Assembly: GCA_963970005.1 (NCBI GenBank)
Contig: CAXAMN010027395.1
Span: forward strand, 483,366 to 547,365
DNA: 64,000 nucleotides
Direction of reading: 5' to 3'
DNA from: Durusdinium trenchii
Lineage: Eukaryota; Sar; Dinophyceae; Suessiales; Symbiodiniaceae
Position 1 is the first letter of the stretch. Each line of letters opens with the position of its first letter. The notes beneath the pieces are model-generated. The model had not been told where the DNA came from. It worked only from the letters and a program-made list of their open reading frames with translations, and did not search any database. This document shows positions 12,130 to 22,500 of this stretch, in pieces. Position numbers and translations under genes: made by a program.

Positions 12130-13000
12130 GGAATGAAAATGAATTCTTTTCTCGTATAATTCTCTGTTATTGGAAGTAATTGTTTTTAATTATAATATGA
12201 ATAGAATATATAATTTAAAAAGGAGCATTTATTTCAATTTATGTATATTTTCAAAAATATTAGTGATACAATAAATATATTATATATATATCTTGATAAT
12301 CTAAAATATATGATATAATAGATAGGATATGTATATTATATAAATAGAGATATTTTAATAATGATAATTTTTTGAATCTTTATTCGAAATAATATATATA
12401 TATATATGATTATCGATCTAAAGGTCCTAGACAATATTATATATAACGATAATCCGGAATATATCAAAATCTCATTTGATGAACATATCAAAATCTCATT
12501 TGATGAATTTTTCTCGAATTGGCGAAAATATATGTTTTTTTGCCGAAAGATCTGGCGAAATATAAAATATGTATTTTTGTATGAATGATCAATTATTTCC
12601 TGATCAATTGGTGGCAATGATTCAGAAATTAAATAAATTATGGAAATTAAATAACCTGTTGTTGCGGCTATCACCAATATTATTATTATCACCACCATTA
12701 CCATTATCACTACTACTACTACTATTCCTGCTCTTGCTTTGGGGGGGGTGGCTTTGCCACAAAATTCTACCCCGCAAAATCTGGGAATAAATATATTTCT
12801 AATTAATAGGAAATATATTTATCCATTTTGATATATATATTAATATTCAAATAGAATTTATATTATTGATTTATAATATATCATATTCGTTTATATTTTC
12901 TAATATTGAAATAAATAATTCTTAAAACAATATATTAATTCGGGTTTTTTATGCATTATCGAAATCGTTGGGATTCTTTATTCTTGATGTATTTTTCCGG
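12130..13000. other. AT-rich island, middle block
   Basis: Mostly A and T with tatata runs, a tandem aacatatcaaaatctcattt word at about 12460-12505, an attattatcaccaccatt-type trinucleotide stretch (12675-12725) and an eight-base G run near 12741. No convincing gene. Confidence 0.8.
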
Positions 13001-13499
13001 AATTTTTTGAATATAGGGAGATCATGACGATATCGGATTTGGTTGGGGAGAAGGTAAGGCAATGGCGACGATCATCGCTACGATCAAATAAAATATCGAT
13101 CGTATAGGCAAATCAAGGGGGGAATCAAATGGGGAAATAAATATGGAGAAATATGATAATAACGATAAACAAGATATCAATCATAATAGACAAACAATGA
13201 GACAAGAAAGAAGGACAGAAAGAAAGGAATGGAAATCCATATATAATGAAATAATTAAAGATTTTCATTCTGGATTCTAATCCAAATTGAGCCTTTGGTG
13301 CTTCATTGATTTTTTCCATCTTAGATATTCCAATTGTCGCAACGGCAATTGGGATATATAATTGGTCATAATTTTATAGGATTTAACCATTGCGCTAGGG
13401 ACCACAGGTGCCCGATTTCACCTCATTACGATATATATAATTTGACATTCAAATCAATCACCTCATTTATTCTTTCATTCCCCCTCATTCCGATATTTT
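13001..13499. other. moderately AT-rich spacer
   Basis: Composition is intermediate between the AT-rich blocks and normal DNA. Purine-rich stretches (aagaaaggacagaaagaaagg near 13205-13230) are present. No gene or RNA recognised. Confidence 0.5.
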
Positions 13500-13856
13500 T
13501 TGCAATTTGGGGGATTAAAATATAATTATTAATGCCTAATCTAAACAAATATCAATAATTTTTAAAGATATTAATTAATTTATTTAAAAATATTATATAA
13601 AAATATTTAATAAATAATATTAATATATATTATATTAATAAATATGTATTTAAAAAAAAAAAGAAATATTTTGATATATATATATATTTCCTATATAATT
13701 ATTGCATCATTAAGCAAAAATTTATTAATTTATATCCAATTCATATCAAATTATTCAACAAAATTTCGTCCCATATCGATTTTATAAATAAAATATCTTT
13801 CATAAACAAAAAATTAATAAATTCCAATAATTCATTACATATAATATCTTAAATAA
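13500..13856. other. AT-rich island abutting the retrotransposon
   Basis: Extremely AT-rich sequence that ends exactly at the left LTR. It resumes with similar composition directly after the right LTR at 31290, so the element inserted within the island. Confidence 0.85.
13852..13856. repeat. target-site duplication, left
   Basis: AATAA directly outside the left LTR, identical to 31290-31294. Five bases is the usual copia target duplication. Confidence 0.9.
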
Positions 13857-14016
13857 TGCGAACGGATGGAAAGGTGTGCCCTGGCCCCGTTCTAGCCCTT
13901 AGTTCAACATGAAGCTCGCGCGCTAAAGCTCCCTTTTACCTGGTTGGGCACTTGAGCCAAAAGTATATGGCATGTACCTGTATAGCAACTATACTGGGAC
14001 CTCATCCCTATTGACA
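13857..14016 (-). repeat. 3' LTR
   Basis: 160 bp, the downstream LTR in the element's orientation. It matches 31130-31289 without gaps and differs at nine positions. At all nine this copy has G or C where the other has A or T. All six CpG sites are intact in both copies. Confidence 0.95.
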
Positions 14017-14028
14017 CCCCCCACATCC
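14017..14028 (-). promoter_or_regulatory. polypurine tract
   Basis: On the minus strand GGATGTGGGGGG lies directly before the 3' LTR, in the place where plus-strand DNA synthesis is primed. The sequence from here to 14347 is the non-coding 3' part of the element. Confidence 0.7.
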
Positions 14029-14347
14029 GTACTTCGACGGGGAAGGGAGATGAGTGGATGTAAAAACCGGAGAACAAATCACGTTCTCAGAAGTGTATTG
14101 GAGGTCAACCAGTATGTCCTATTGAACTGAATTAGCAAACGATCTTGCATTCGCTTGAAAGTTAGATCAAACAGGTAATGGAGCTACAAACGGAAAACGT
14201 GCACCTACCTATGGTATCATGCGATTACCAACGGTGTGAAACACATTCCTCTCTCACTCCCATGATGCCAAAACGGTCATCATGAATTACACAAGATCCC
14301 TCAGTACTTGAAGTACCGGAAGTAGTATGTCGGTATGACCCCAATGC

Positions 14348-15460
14348 TCAACCATTTGTGAGTTGTCGCATGTAGTCAGCTCCGACAAAGCCAATGTAGT
14401 CCTTGATGAGCTCAACGTTCCTCGGATTTCCCGCTCGGATCTGCTCCTCGAAGAACTTCAATATCTGTGCTTGGATATCGGATACCTCTATGCCATAGTA
14501 GCGGCATGCAACAAGGATCTCCTTCGTGACATTCTTCCGCTCCGATTTGATGGCGGGACTGATGTCGATGAATTTGTATGGAGCGGCACTTTCGTCATCT
14601 GGTTTCTGGTAGTAACTGTACCGGCTCGCTCCGAAGGTCTTCCTGATCAAGCGTCTGATGAAATTTGAGATGAATGCCAGTTTCTCGATGATCTCTTCCT
14701 GGGTCTCAGATCTTCGAGCCTTTGGATCACTCATGTTACGCCGAGCGCTGCCGACCTCTTTGAGGTACTTGTGGCTAAGCCCGCAGCGGATTGCGGTGAT
14801 CATCATCGGGTGAACAACGTGGGCGTGGAATTCATAGATCTGCCACGCTTCTGTTGCATACACGTCGTTGGTCCATTTGCTCATGCCTATGACCTCGGCT
14901 CTCTGAAGACGTCTTGGAAACCCAGTATCCGGATCATTCGGTACTATTGGCCATCGATTGTATGGAGTGTCATGCCGCTGTCCATCGTCGAACTTTCGCA
15001 GCACATCATCACGACTCTCAAAGCAGTTGATGTCGAACGTTGCGTTGGCCAAGCTCTTGATCAACTTCATCAACCTCAGATCAAATTGTTGTGTGACTGC
15101 AAAGTTGTGGTCGATGGGGATCGCAGCTTCTTGTGGCAATTCGTCAATTGCGAAGGGGAAAGGCTGTGGAAGTTCATTCCCGTATCCATCTTGAGGGACC
15201 TCCCGATATTCGGGTTCGCCTTCAGCTTCGTCCGGTCGTTCCTTCAAAATGATAGGAACTTCCTCCTCTTCCTCTCCTTCGGGATTCCTCGACCTCAATG
15301 ACCTCTTCGGCTGTCTTGCGTGCATTCTTGATGACTTCATCGATGTTTGCACCTGCAGCAGAAGTTGCTTCACCGGAAGAACTGGCTGGGACATCCCTCG
15401 GAGGTGATCGTTGATTGCGGTCCCTTGTCTCCTTGGGTACCACATGCGTGAGCTTCCCAT
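14348..15460 (-). CDS. retrotransposon ORF4, unknown function
   Basis: 370 codons, the first ~60 overlapping ORF3 in another frame. The protein-like part starts at about codon 60 with a Glu-rich stretch. The probable frame change is at about 15285, where both frames share an acidic run. Downstream it is mostly helical in character with Arg/Lys-rich segments (FIRRLIRKTFGASRYSYY) and ends in ADYMRQLTNG. No known domain recognised. It ends about 330 bases before the 3' LTR. Most simply it is the C-terminus of the ORF3 protein. Confidence 0.65.
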   Translation of the reverse strand: MGSSRMWYPRRQGTAINDHLRGMSQPVLPVKQLLLQVQTSMKSSRMHARQPKRSLRSRNPEGEEEEEVPIILKERPDEAEGEPEYREVPQDGYGNELPQPFPFAIDELPQEAAIPIDHNFAVTQQFDLRLMKLIKSLANATFDINCFESRDDVLRKFDDGQRHDTPYNRWPIVPNDPDTGFPRRLQRAEVIGMSKWTNDVYATEAWQIYEFHAHVVHPMMITAIRCGLSHKYLKEVGSARRNMSDPKARRSETQEEIIEKLAFISNFIRRLIRKTFGASRYSYYQKPDDESAAPYKFIDISPAIKSERKNVTKEILVACRYYGIEVSDIQAQILKFFEEQIRAGNPRNVELIKDYIGFVGADYMRQLTNG

Positions 15461-18350
15461 TCGCGATCAAAACCGCTACGCAGTGCGGACATATCGTCAA
15501 TCGCACATCGACTTCGCCAAGACAGTTAGGGCACGGTCTTGAGTCATAGTCTTTCATTGCCCGGCGGTACACGATCTCCTCAAAGATTTCCTGCCACTCA
15601 GTGCTATCATATTCTGGGTAGACACCACTCTCCTCGATCATGCCCAACAGCTTTGAGATTTTGGCGTCGTCCTCGGAGTAGGTGTCGTCCTGAATCTCAA
15701 CCGCTAAACTCTCAAGCTTTTGATAGCGTGGAATCATGATCGGGTTTCCGTATTTGGACTCCAGAACAAGGTAGCTTCCAGGGTCGGGTTCCCTATTGAG
15801 TAACCTGATCCATTCGATCTCCTCAGGCTGTCCGGGTTCCGCATTGTCGCATTGCAACCATGCCCCTTTAACCTCATCGAAGGGAACGACGTTCTCAACC
15901 AATAGAGATCCAGTCGCTGATATGAGAAGTCCATACTCCTGCAGCTTCCACACCGGAATGTAGAGAACCACTGGGCGATCACTCAATGCGACCTTACGAC
16001 CCAGCCAAGGTTTTCCCTTGTAGCCCTGCTCCCAGGCCCATGGCGGAAAACATGTGAAGTGGATAGAATCCCTTCCCGATGAACCGAGACCTCCTGGCAC
16101 TAGCCCCCGTCGCATGATTGAAGTCAGCGCTCCAAGATTGGTAGCGTGAAATGCAGTCACCATAGATAGGGCCATGTCGTTGGTCATTCTCGATCCAATG
16201 TGGTCGATGTTGATGGTAACGTCATAACCTCCGCCGTCCGTTGAGTGTGCTGAGGTTGCTCTTACGGCCACGGGAAAGCACCATCCATCGCTATGGTGGA
16301 GTCTTCCTTTGGAGATTCCCATGCCCTTGAGCTCGTCAATCCATTCCTTCTCCATCGGGTCATCAGGGTCATTGAGTTCATCAGGGTGAACGCGGACCGC
16401 CAACATTTGGAATCTGATCCTCTTTGTTATGCGGAAACACTCATAGTTCTGGTCGAAGTACTTCTCCAAACGCGCCTTCTTGGTCACGATGTCTATGTTG
16501 CCATAGTGATAACCGTCTTCCCAAACTGCGTTATCACCTAACAGGTCTTCCCATGACACCCATGCGCCTTCATCGCATTTGATTGGTGTGAGTCTTCCTC
16601 CTGTCCTGAATTGGCGTCCAATTCGGTGCCTCAACTTCGCTCCCAATCGACGACTCAGGGCCTGGCTCGCTTGGCTGTATTCAGGTACTCGACAGTCTGG
16701 AGTCGGATACTTGTGGTTGCCGTAGTCGGAGTTCTGTGCAGCGAAAGTAACTCCGTTGATCGGTACTAGCTCAACTTTCCCGACCATCGTCATGGGGTCG
16801 ATCGGCTTGTATCCCTTCTCCCTCCGTGTCGGTAGGGGATAGAAGTGATGACATGCCTTTGGTGTGAGGGAACTGGAGTGCACAAATGCCTTCTCTACAA
16901 ATTCGTACACCACCCTCATATCCCTAGGGCCTACTTCCGCAAGCTTCCGCCCATTGTAGGAATGTGTCCCTCCTTCGACTCCATCAGCACTTTCGATCAA
17001 GGTGAATCCGTCATGGTCAAACATTGTCACGACTCTTGCTTTCAACATTTCTTTTCGCTTGAACTCGCTGTCGACCTTCCTATCTGGAGTAGGTGATGCT
17101 CTCTGCTTCTTCTTCTTAGGCTCCTCGGTTGGATGTCCAGATGGTACATCGTCGGGTGCAACCTCTCCCTTCACTCTCTTCTTCCAATCACTCAACACTG
17201 AGGTGACTGTAGGTGAAGATGAAGGGGTCTTCTCGCAGTTGAGAGTTGTGTGTCCCGACTTCATGCAGTGGATGCAGAATTCTGCTTGCCCGATCTTCTC
17301 CTCGAATTCGTCGATGGCTTGCAGTATTGATGTCTTCGGGTCGGACATGTCAACGTCTTGCTCCTCCTTCTCCTGTTCACCTTCAGTCTCCATATCGACA
17401 CCTTCGGCCTCGGGCTGGTCAGGAGCCTCTGTTCCCTGTTCTGGTTCTTTCCCAATTTCGAAGAAGTGGTCGATATCGAACTCAGGAGGCGGCATGGTCC
17501 TCATGCGAACGAGAATCAGTGCCACGTTTGCCGCCTCTTCAGAGTGCGGGTCCAAGGTTCTGATCGTCGATCGCTTTCGGTTCTCATACGTTGTCCTGTC
17601 GTACAGCGATGCAGTGACGCGCTTGATGGATTCTTCTAATCCCGTCCTCAAAGCTTCGACGTCACCCCATCCCTTGAACATGTGCCTGAAGAGTTGAGCA
17701 ATTTCGAACATGCCCAGCAGCGCTTCCACCATGTCACCTACCCGTTCCTCCGTGGGATCATCTCCGAACATAGTGCGGAATACATCGGGCTCCAATATGG
17801 TCTTGAGATATTTGGTGTAGCACACGTTTCCAAGGTCATAGGATCCCTGGTAGTATTTGGCGCTGCCGACTATCTGCTTTTCCACATGGATGCTGGGTCC
17901 TCTCCTCGTTTTGAAGAAGTTCTCCGTCATTGTTGATGACAACCTGATCCCCCCGAAGAACGAGATCTCCTTCTGGAAACCTGGGTTCCCGTTAAAGATG
18001 ATCATCGCTTCGTGTAAGAACTTCATCAAGTCTACGTGCGGGTTCATCTCGGAGATCATGACGGTGGGAGAAGATACCGTTTGCCCCATGCCGAAGTTGT
18101 GAAGCAATCGCGCACATGCATGGAATCGCTTCTGGACGTAGTCTTCTGCGGACATCCCACGGCATCTATTTGCTGCTCCGTTGATGCATTCTGCATAGCA
18201 ATCGTCTTTCAAGTCGGAGTCTATGGGATTGCAGACCAGACAGCAGTCGCAGCAAATTTCCTCACCCTCCTTGAAGTCATCAATGACGTACCATCTTTGA
18301 GTCCTCGAGTATATTGGTTCTGGCTGAAGGACTCCCCAGTATTCATCCAT
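15222..18350 (-). CDS. retrotransposon ORF3 with RNA 2'-phosphotransferase (Tpt1/KptA) domain
   Basis: 1042 codons. Features in order: a Cys cluster (about 32-65, ICCDCCLVC...); an acidic linker; a CCHC zinc knuckle CIHCMKSGHTTLNC (about 357-371); a Lys/Glu linker; a Tpt1/KptA domain (about 560-830); a CX2CX10CX2C zinc ribbon (about 937-955). The Tpt1 call rests on ordered motifs. RRLGAKLRHRI and DEGAWVSWEDLL match the N-lobe LRH and DGW..v..LL motifs. VRATSAHS matches IRA.QGHS, AFHATNLGALTSIMRRGL matches LyHGT...l..I...GL, and GRDSIHF matches R.HVH. VVLYIPVWKLQEYGLLISA and NVVPFDEV match the C-lobe. The catalytic Arg-His-Arg-Arg set can be placed. Tpt1 moves the 2'-phosphate left at a tRNA splice junction to NAD+. 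A retrotransposon carrying it is unusual. The knuckle suggests RNA binding. The last ~20 codons are probably out of frame with ORF4. Confidence 0.85.
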   Translation of the reverse strand: MDEYWGVLQPEPIYSRTQRWYVIDDFKEGEEICCDCCLVCNPIDSDLKDDCYAECINGAANRCRGMSAEDYVQKRFHACARLLHNFGMGQTVSSPTVMISEMNPHVDLMKFLHEAMIIFNGNPGFQKEISFFGGIRLSSTMTENFFKTRRGPSIHVEKQIVGSAKYYQGSYDLGNVCYTKYLKTILEPDVFRTMFGDDPTEERVGDMVEALLGMFEIAQLFRHMFKGWGDVEALRTGLEESIKRVTASLYDRTTYENRKRSTIRTLDPHSEEAANVALILVRMRTMPPPEFDIDHFFEIGKEPEQGTEAPDQPEAEGVDMETEGEQEKEEQDVDMSDPKTSILQAIDEFEEKIGQAEFCIHCMKSGHTTLNCEKTPSSSPTVTSVLSDWKKRVKGEVAPDDVPSGHPTEEPKKKKQRASPTPDRKVDSEFKRKEMLKARVVTMFDHDGFTLIESADGVEGGTHSYNGRKLAEVGPRDMRVVYEFVEKAFVHSSSLTPKACHHFYPLPTRREKGYKPIDPMTMVGKVELVPINGVTFAAQNSDYGNHKYPTPDCRVPEYSQASQALSRRLGAKLRHRIGRQFRTGGRLTPIKCDEGAWVSWEDLLGDNAVWEDGYHYGNIDIVTKKARLEKYFDQNYECFRITKRIRFQMLAVRVHPDELNDPDDPMEKEWIDELKGMGISKGRLHHSDGWCFPVAVRATSAHSTDGGGYDVTINIDHIGSRMTNDMALSMVTAFHATNLGALTSIMRRGLVPGGLGSSGRDSIHFTCFPPWAWEQGYKGKPWLGRKVALSDRPVVLYIPVWKLQEYGLLISATGSLLVENVVPFDEVKGAWLQCDNAEPGQPEEIEWIRLLNREPDPGSYLVLESKYGNPIMIPRYQKLESLAVEIQDDTYSEDDAKISKLLGMIEESGVYPEYDSTEWQEIFEEIVYRRAMKDYDSRPCPNCLGEVDVRLTICPHCVAVLIANGKLTHVVPKETRDRNQRSPPRDVPASSSGEATSAAGANIDEVIKNARKTAEEVIEVEESRRRGRGGSSYHFEGTTGRS

Positions 18351-19510
18351 CCATGCATTTTGTTCTCTCTCCTTACCTTCTCTCTCTTCCTCCGCTCAGA
18401 CTCATTCTCACCTGAAGCCCCTGCAGTGGACTGATATGCATGGCTTCCTCTTACGGAATCTCCGAACAAGTACTGATACAACCTCTCTTTGTCCTGCAAC
18501 ACGTGCTCCAAGTTGGGATCATGGAGGTTATTCGCTTCGGTCAAGGGATCCGGTGCCATAAAGCAAGAAGCGAGCATCTTTTCTCTGAACAAGTACTTTT
18601 CCATGACAGCGTGGACCAAAGAGGTTCCAGACTTCATAGAGTAGGGGTGACCGCTTCCGGCGACCGAAATGGCTCGCCAGAATCTGTCCGACGTTGTGGA
18701 CATCATGCCATTCAGCGACAGCTCGTCCTTGATCATGTTGGCGATTTTACCGAACGAACCGACGGCATGGTGAAACTCCACGTCTGCGCAAATCCTCACG
18801 AGGGTAGGGAGTTGGCAGCATGCGTCAAGCTTGACGATCACATCCCTGAGTCTCGGAACGAAGTCCACGGGGGCAATCACAGTCTTGTATGTCCCCTTCT
18901 CGCCCGCAGTCACCAGATTGCTCAATGACAACCACACATGGATGGAGGTGGGTTCATGACGTTTGACGTCATCAATTCGATCACGAACAAAGTTGATGAA
19001 ACCATATGGATCAGTCGTCTCTCGTTTCTTGTACTCAGGCGTGCAAGACATGTTGATGACCTTGTCCCATCCAAGTGACAATAAGCTCTGGGCGAACACT
19101 GTCTGCTTTCCGGAATTCGATTTGGTGATGTACTCGAAGTCAGACATCAAAATCACCTTACTGGTCTTCATGGCGCCGATGAACTCACAATGCACACTCT
19201 CACCGTCGATGGTGCGAGTTGCTGGCTGACACGTGACACTTGGGATGAAGCCCTTCAAGGTCTCACGCATCCTCAGCTCCAATTCCGCTTCATCAGTCAC
19301 CTTGGCTTCCATTGGGTAGCAAAGGTTGTATAGCGTTCTCGGAGATGGTAGCCCTCCAGCAAGTGACACTTGTGTTGAGTCATAGATGTTGGCATATTGA
19401 GCGAACCAATGGGCGTCCTCTTTGTAGTAGTTCCGATTGATCACCGTCTCTTGGTACTCTCCATGCCAAAACATCAAATACGACGTCACCTTCGTAAGTA
19501 CTGCAACCAT
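18221..19510 (-). CDS. retrotransposon ORF2, unknown function
   Basis: 429 codons in the frame next to the polyprotein, overlapping its end by 25 bases and the following ORF by 130. The protein is probably a continuation of the polyprotein after a frameshift, since no good initiation context separates them. Visible features: a strand-like stretch SKVILMSDFEY followed by a Gly/Ser turn (about residue 110), SIHVWLSLSNLV (about 185) and a Cys-containing block LVRICADVEFHH (about 230). These could fit a Rossmann-like or SGNH-hydrolase-like core, but no catalytic set is certain. The basic, Glu/Arg-rich stretch near 370-390 is probably a linker. The last ~40 codons are likely out of frame, because the neighbouring ORF there looks more protein-like. 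Confidence 0.7.
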   Translation of the reverse strand: MVAVLTKVTSYLMFWHGEYQETVINRNYYKEDAHWFAQYANIYDSTQVSLAGGLPSPRTLYNLCYPMEAKVTDEAELELRMRETLKGFIPSVTCQPATRTIDGESVHCEFIGAMKTSKVILMSDFEYITKSNSGKQTVFAQSLLSLGWDKVINMSCTPEYKKRETTDPYGFINFVRDRIDDVKRHEPTSIHVWLSLSNLVTAGEKGTYKTVIAPVDFVPRLRDVIVKLDACCQLPTLVRICADVEFHHAVGSFGKIANMIKDELSLNGMMSTTSDRFWRAISVAGSGHPYSMKSGTSLVHAVMEKYLFREKMLASCFMAPDPLTEANNLHDPNLEHVLQDKERLYQYLFGDSVRGSHAYQSTAGASGENESERRKREKVRRENKMHGWMNTGESFSQNQYTRGLKDGTSLMTSRRVRKFAATAVWSAIP

Positions 19511-22500
19511 GTCATCTGTCCGTTAACGGTACAGGGACCTTCTACGATGTGCCCGGATGGCACCTGGTTGGCACTAACCATCGCGTAGACCTTCATGTCT
19601 CGCGAAAAATAGTCCCTCCCAAACACGTAGTATTTGGATGACCCCATCGGTAACGGCATTCTAAACCATGTGTTGACTGAGACGTCCCTTGATGCCGCAC
19701 CGGTGGATTCTGATCCACCTGTCCTTCCCCACCGCTTGGAGGACGCCGGCCCATGTCCAGTTGAACTGTCGGAAGGACGCTCCGAAAAGTTCTGCTGTTC
19801 AAATGTCGACGACGGTGGAGGAGGTCTTGGTGCGCGAGGCATCGGTTTGGCCCTCGGCCTAGTAAAGTCACCGTAGATCTGAAGCGGCGGGCACCACTTT
19901 GGCCTATGAGCAACGTCAGGGGGCTCAGGACCTTCACTTTCCACCATGTCCCAAAATGGTAACGAGGGGACAACTTTGTCCTCGATCTCCTTCTTCAACT
20001 CCTCGATGTAGTCGGTGTAGGATTTGAAGGCGCTGCTCCGCCGGTTGTACTCATTTTGCCTTCCGCTCTCCGCCGCAGCTGCGTTGTATTGAACTCGAAA
20101 CATTGTGAGTTCAACCGGGATCCACTCATTGATCATCGGCATGACCTTTTCCCTCATGAATCTGAGCTCTTCTGGTATTATCAGGGCTACCGGAGGCTTG
20201 CAGTTGTCGAGGTATTGTACCATTACACTCATGGAGCCTAGAAAGGTCTCCATATGGTTCTGAGCCGCTGACCTGTATTTTGGCAGCCCTCTCTTCCTGG
20301 CAATCAGGTCCTCGAGCACGTCGATCACGTGGATCTTGTCCATCGCATTGTCCGAGTTGTGGACCCTTATTGCTAGTGCCATGTTGCGGACTTCTCTGTT
20401 CACCGTGTCTATCAGCTCTTTCACCTTCGCGTTTCGACTGGTGAGTTTGTCAGAAGTGTGATAGAAGATCGAGCTGAAGATCGTGTAGTAACTCTCGAGG
20501 CGGGTAGCATAGACGTGATCTGACGGATCCGCGGCTTCACGCATATTCATGCTCTCATTGGCCGACCCGGACAGGTTCCTCCATTGCTGGTAGGCAACCA
20601 TAGTGTCATTGAGTCTGCCGCTGTTGATGAAGTCGCGGACGTCGTCCCATAAGTCATCGATCGCCCCAATCTCCTCAGGCTCCACAAGGTAGCGAGAAAG
20701 GTTGCTGAAAACCCCACTCGCATCGTTCCCGAAGCGCCCCTTGATGGTGGCCATGGATAGCTTATATCGTCTTGCCAAGTCGCCAGTTTTCTCTTTCTTC
20801 TCTTCCTCGTTCATGTAGCCCACTAGCTTCTTCAGTGAAGCGGTCAAGAATTTGGTGTCATCGGACTTTGTCGTGGACATTGCATAGTTGATGGATAACG
20901 GGACGAGCGGAGGAATGCCGACGGCAATCCATGCTTCAACCACATCCAACCCATGCGTACTCCTTGACATCCTCGGAGGTAGGGAGATCTGCCCTCTCTC
21001 CTTCATCTCAACCAGGCCATCGAGGATCTTGATGATGAAAGTCGGGTAGCCGCTCGTGTTGCTGTTATAGTTCATGACGCCACCAACAGACTCCATAGCC
21101 ACGTCGCTGAAGCGTACGGGTGAAGCAGTGCTGTGGTCACACAAACAAACACAACATGCTTGACAATCATGAATGCCATGTGGTTCGATCCGTCGTGCGT
21201 GTGATGTTTGTGTCCCATGCTCATAACATGTGTATACAGTCTCGTTTGATGTTGCATCACACACTGACCGCTCGTTGAAGGAACTACCCAAGGCTCGAAT
21301 CATAAGGCACGGAACGGCATGCATCATCTTCTCAGACTTCTGGAATGCGGCGATTCTTTTGGTCACGGTCTTCAGGATGATGCCGACTATCTTCTTATTA
21401 TATAATTGAGTAGTCTTAGTGTATTTACCTGCACAATCTCTATGACTATGGCTCTTGTCACATGTTCTGCTGAGCTGGTTGCCAAACTCAAGATTCCATG
21501 ATACAATCTTCCAAGGTTTTTTGATGAATTTCTTGTCGGAATGCGAATCGTTGAACTCAGCACCTAACCCGTACATACATCCATCAAACACATGACAGTC
21601 GCAATCAGTGCCGCTCAACAAACGTTGAACCCTTTGATCTTTCCAGTAGGCACAGTATCTTGGTAGTTCAAATAGTGCGGCGGCTCCGATCTTCAAAACA
21701 CGAACCATAACAGTTTCAAAACGCTCCCAAAGGTCCCAGTATAGTGCCCGCTTAAGCTCTATAGATTTAGCTATCGCGTCGCTGACTTTAGCGTTGTATC
21801 TCGACCATGCCGATCCGCCTGTGCAGGGTCCTGCAAACATTACTGCATCCTTCTCCGAACGCACTGCCGCAAGCGCACGTGCAATTCCGTATGGTGAAGT
21901 GAGGTCATCGCTTTGAGATACAGTGACGATGGTGCAGTCGTGCTTCGCCGCTAAGTGGGTGAAGTGATTGCATTCCTCTGAACACAGTAGGATGAATGCG
22001 GATTCTTTACCTATATCGTACAGATCGATTACCATCTGCTCGTCGCGGGCGGCTAGGTTATCATCTTCTTCGCACAACACGAACTGGTACTGATATGCGA
22101 TCTTCCCATCATGTCGTCTCATGTTGACATCAACTATTCTGTGTTCTTTGCTCTCCTCGCTCTTGGCTTTGCTAACGGAGACGAACGTTGGGACAATGAT
22201 ATCCTTCAGTGGGATCGTTTTCATACGCTTTGGGGTGCTACATAACGCTATTGCAGCCGATTGAGCTTCCTCGTTTTCCGATTCAGCGCCGTTTCCCCTA
22301 AGGGTGAACACAGTCTTGCCTGTCCATCGGAGGTGCGTTTTGGTATGCGTACCTCTACCTGAGTGTCGCCAATAGTCCTTGACACAACCCTCAAAATCTG
22401 ATGACTCGAGCCGACTTCCTTGACGGTAAGTCGTTCTGTCGTCTTTGATCCGTGACATGTCGACTGGACAAGATGGCGCATCACCCGGGCAGAACGCCTT

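Noticed and set aside
12336..12710. 124-codon Ile/Tyr-rich minus-strand ORF in the AT-rich island
   Set aside because: Composition follows base content alone; no motif and no splice context.
17002..17697. 231-codon plus-strand ORF opposite ORF3
   Set aside because: Shadow of the real minus-strand frame, which carries the zinc knuckle and Tpt1 domain.
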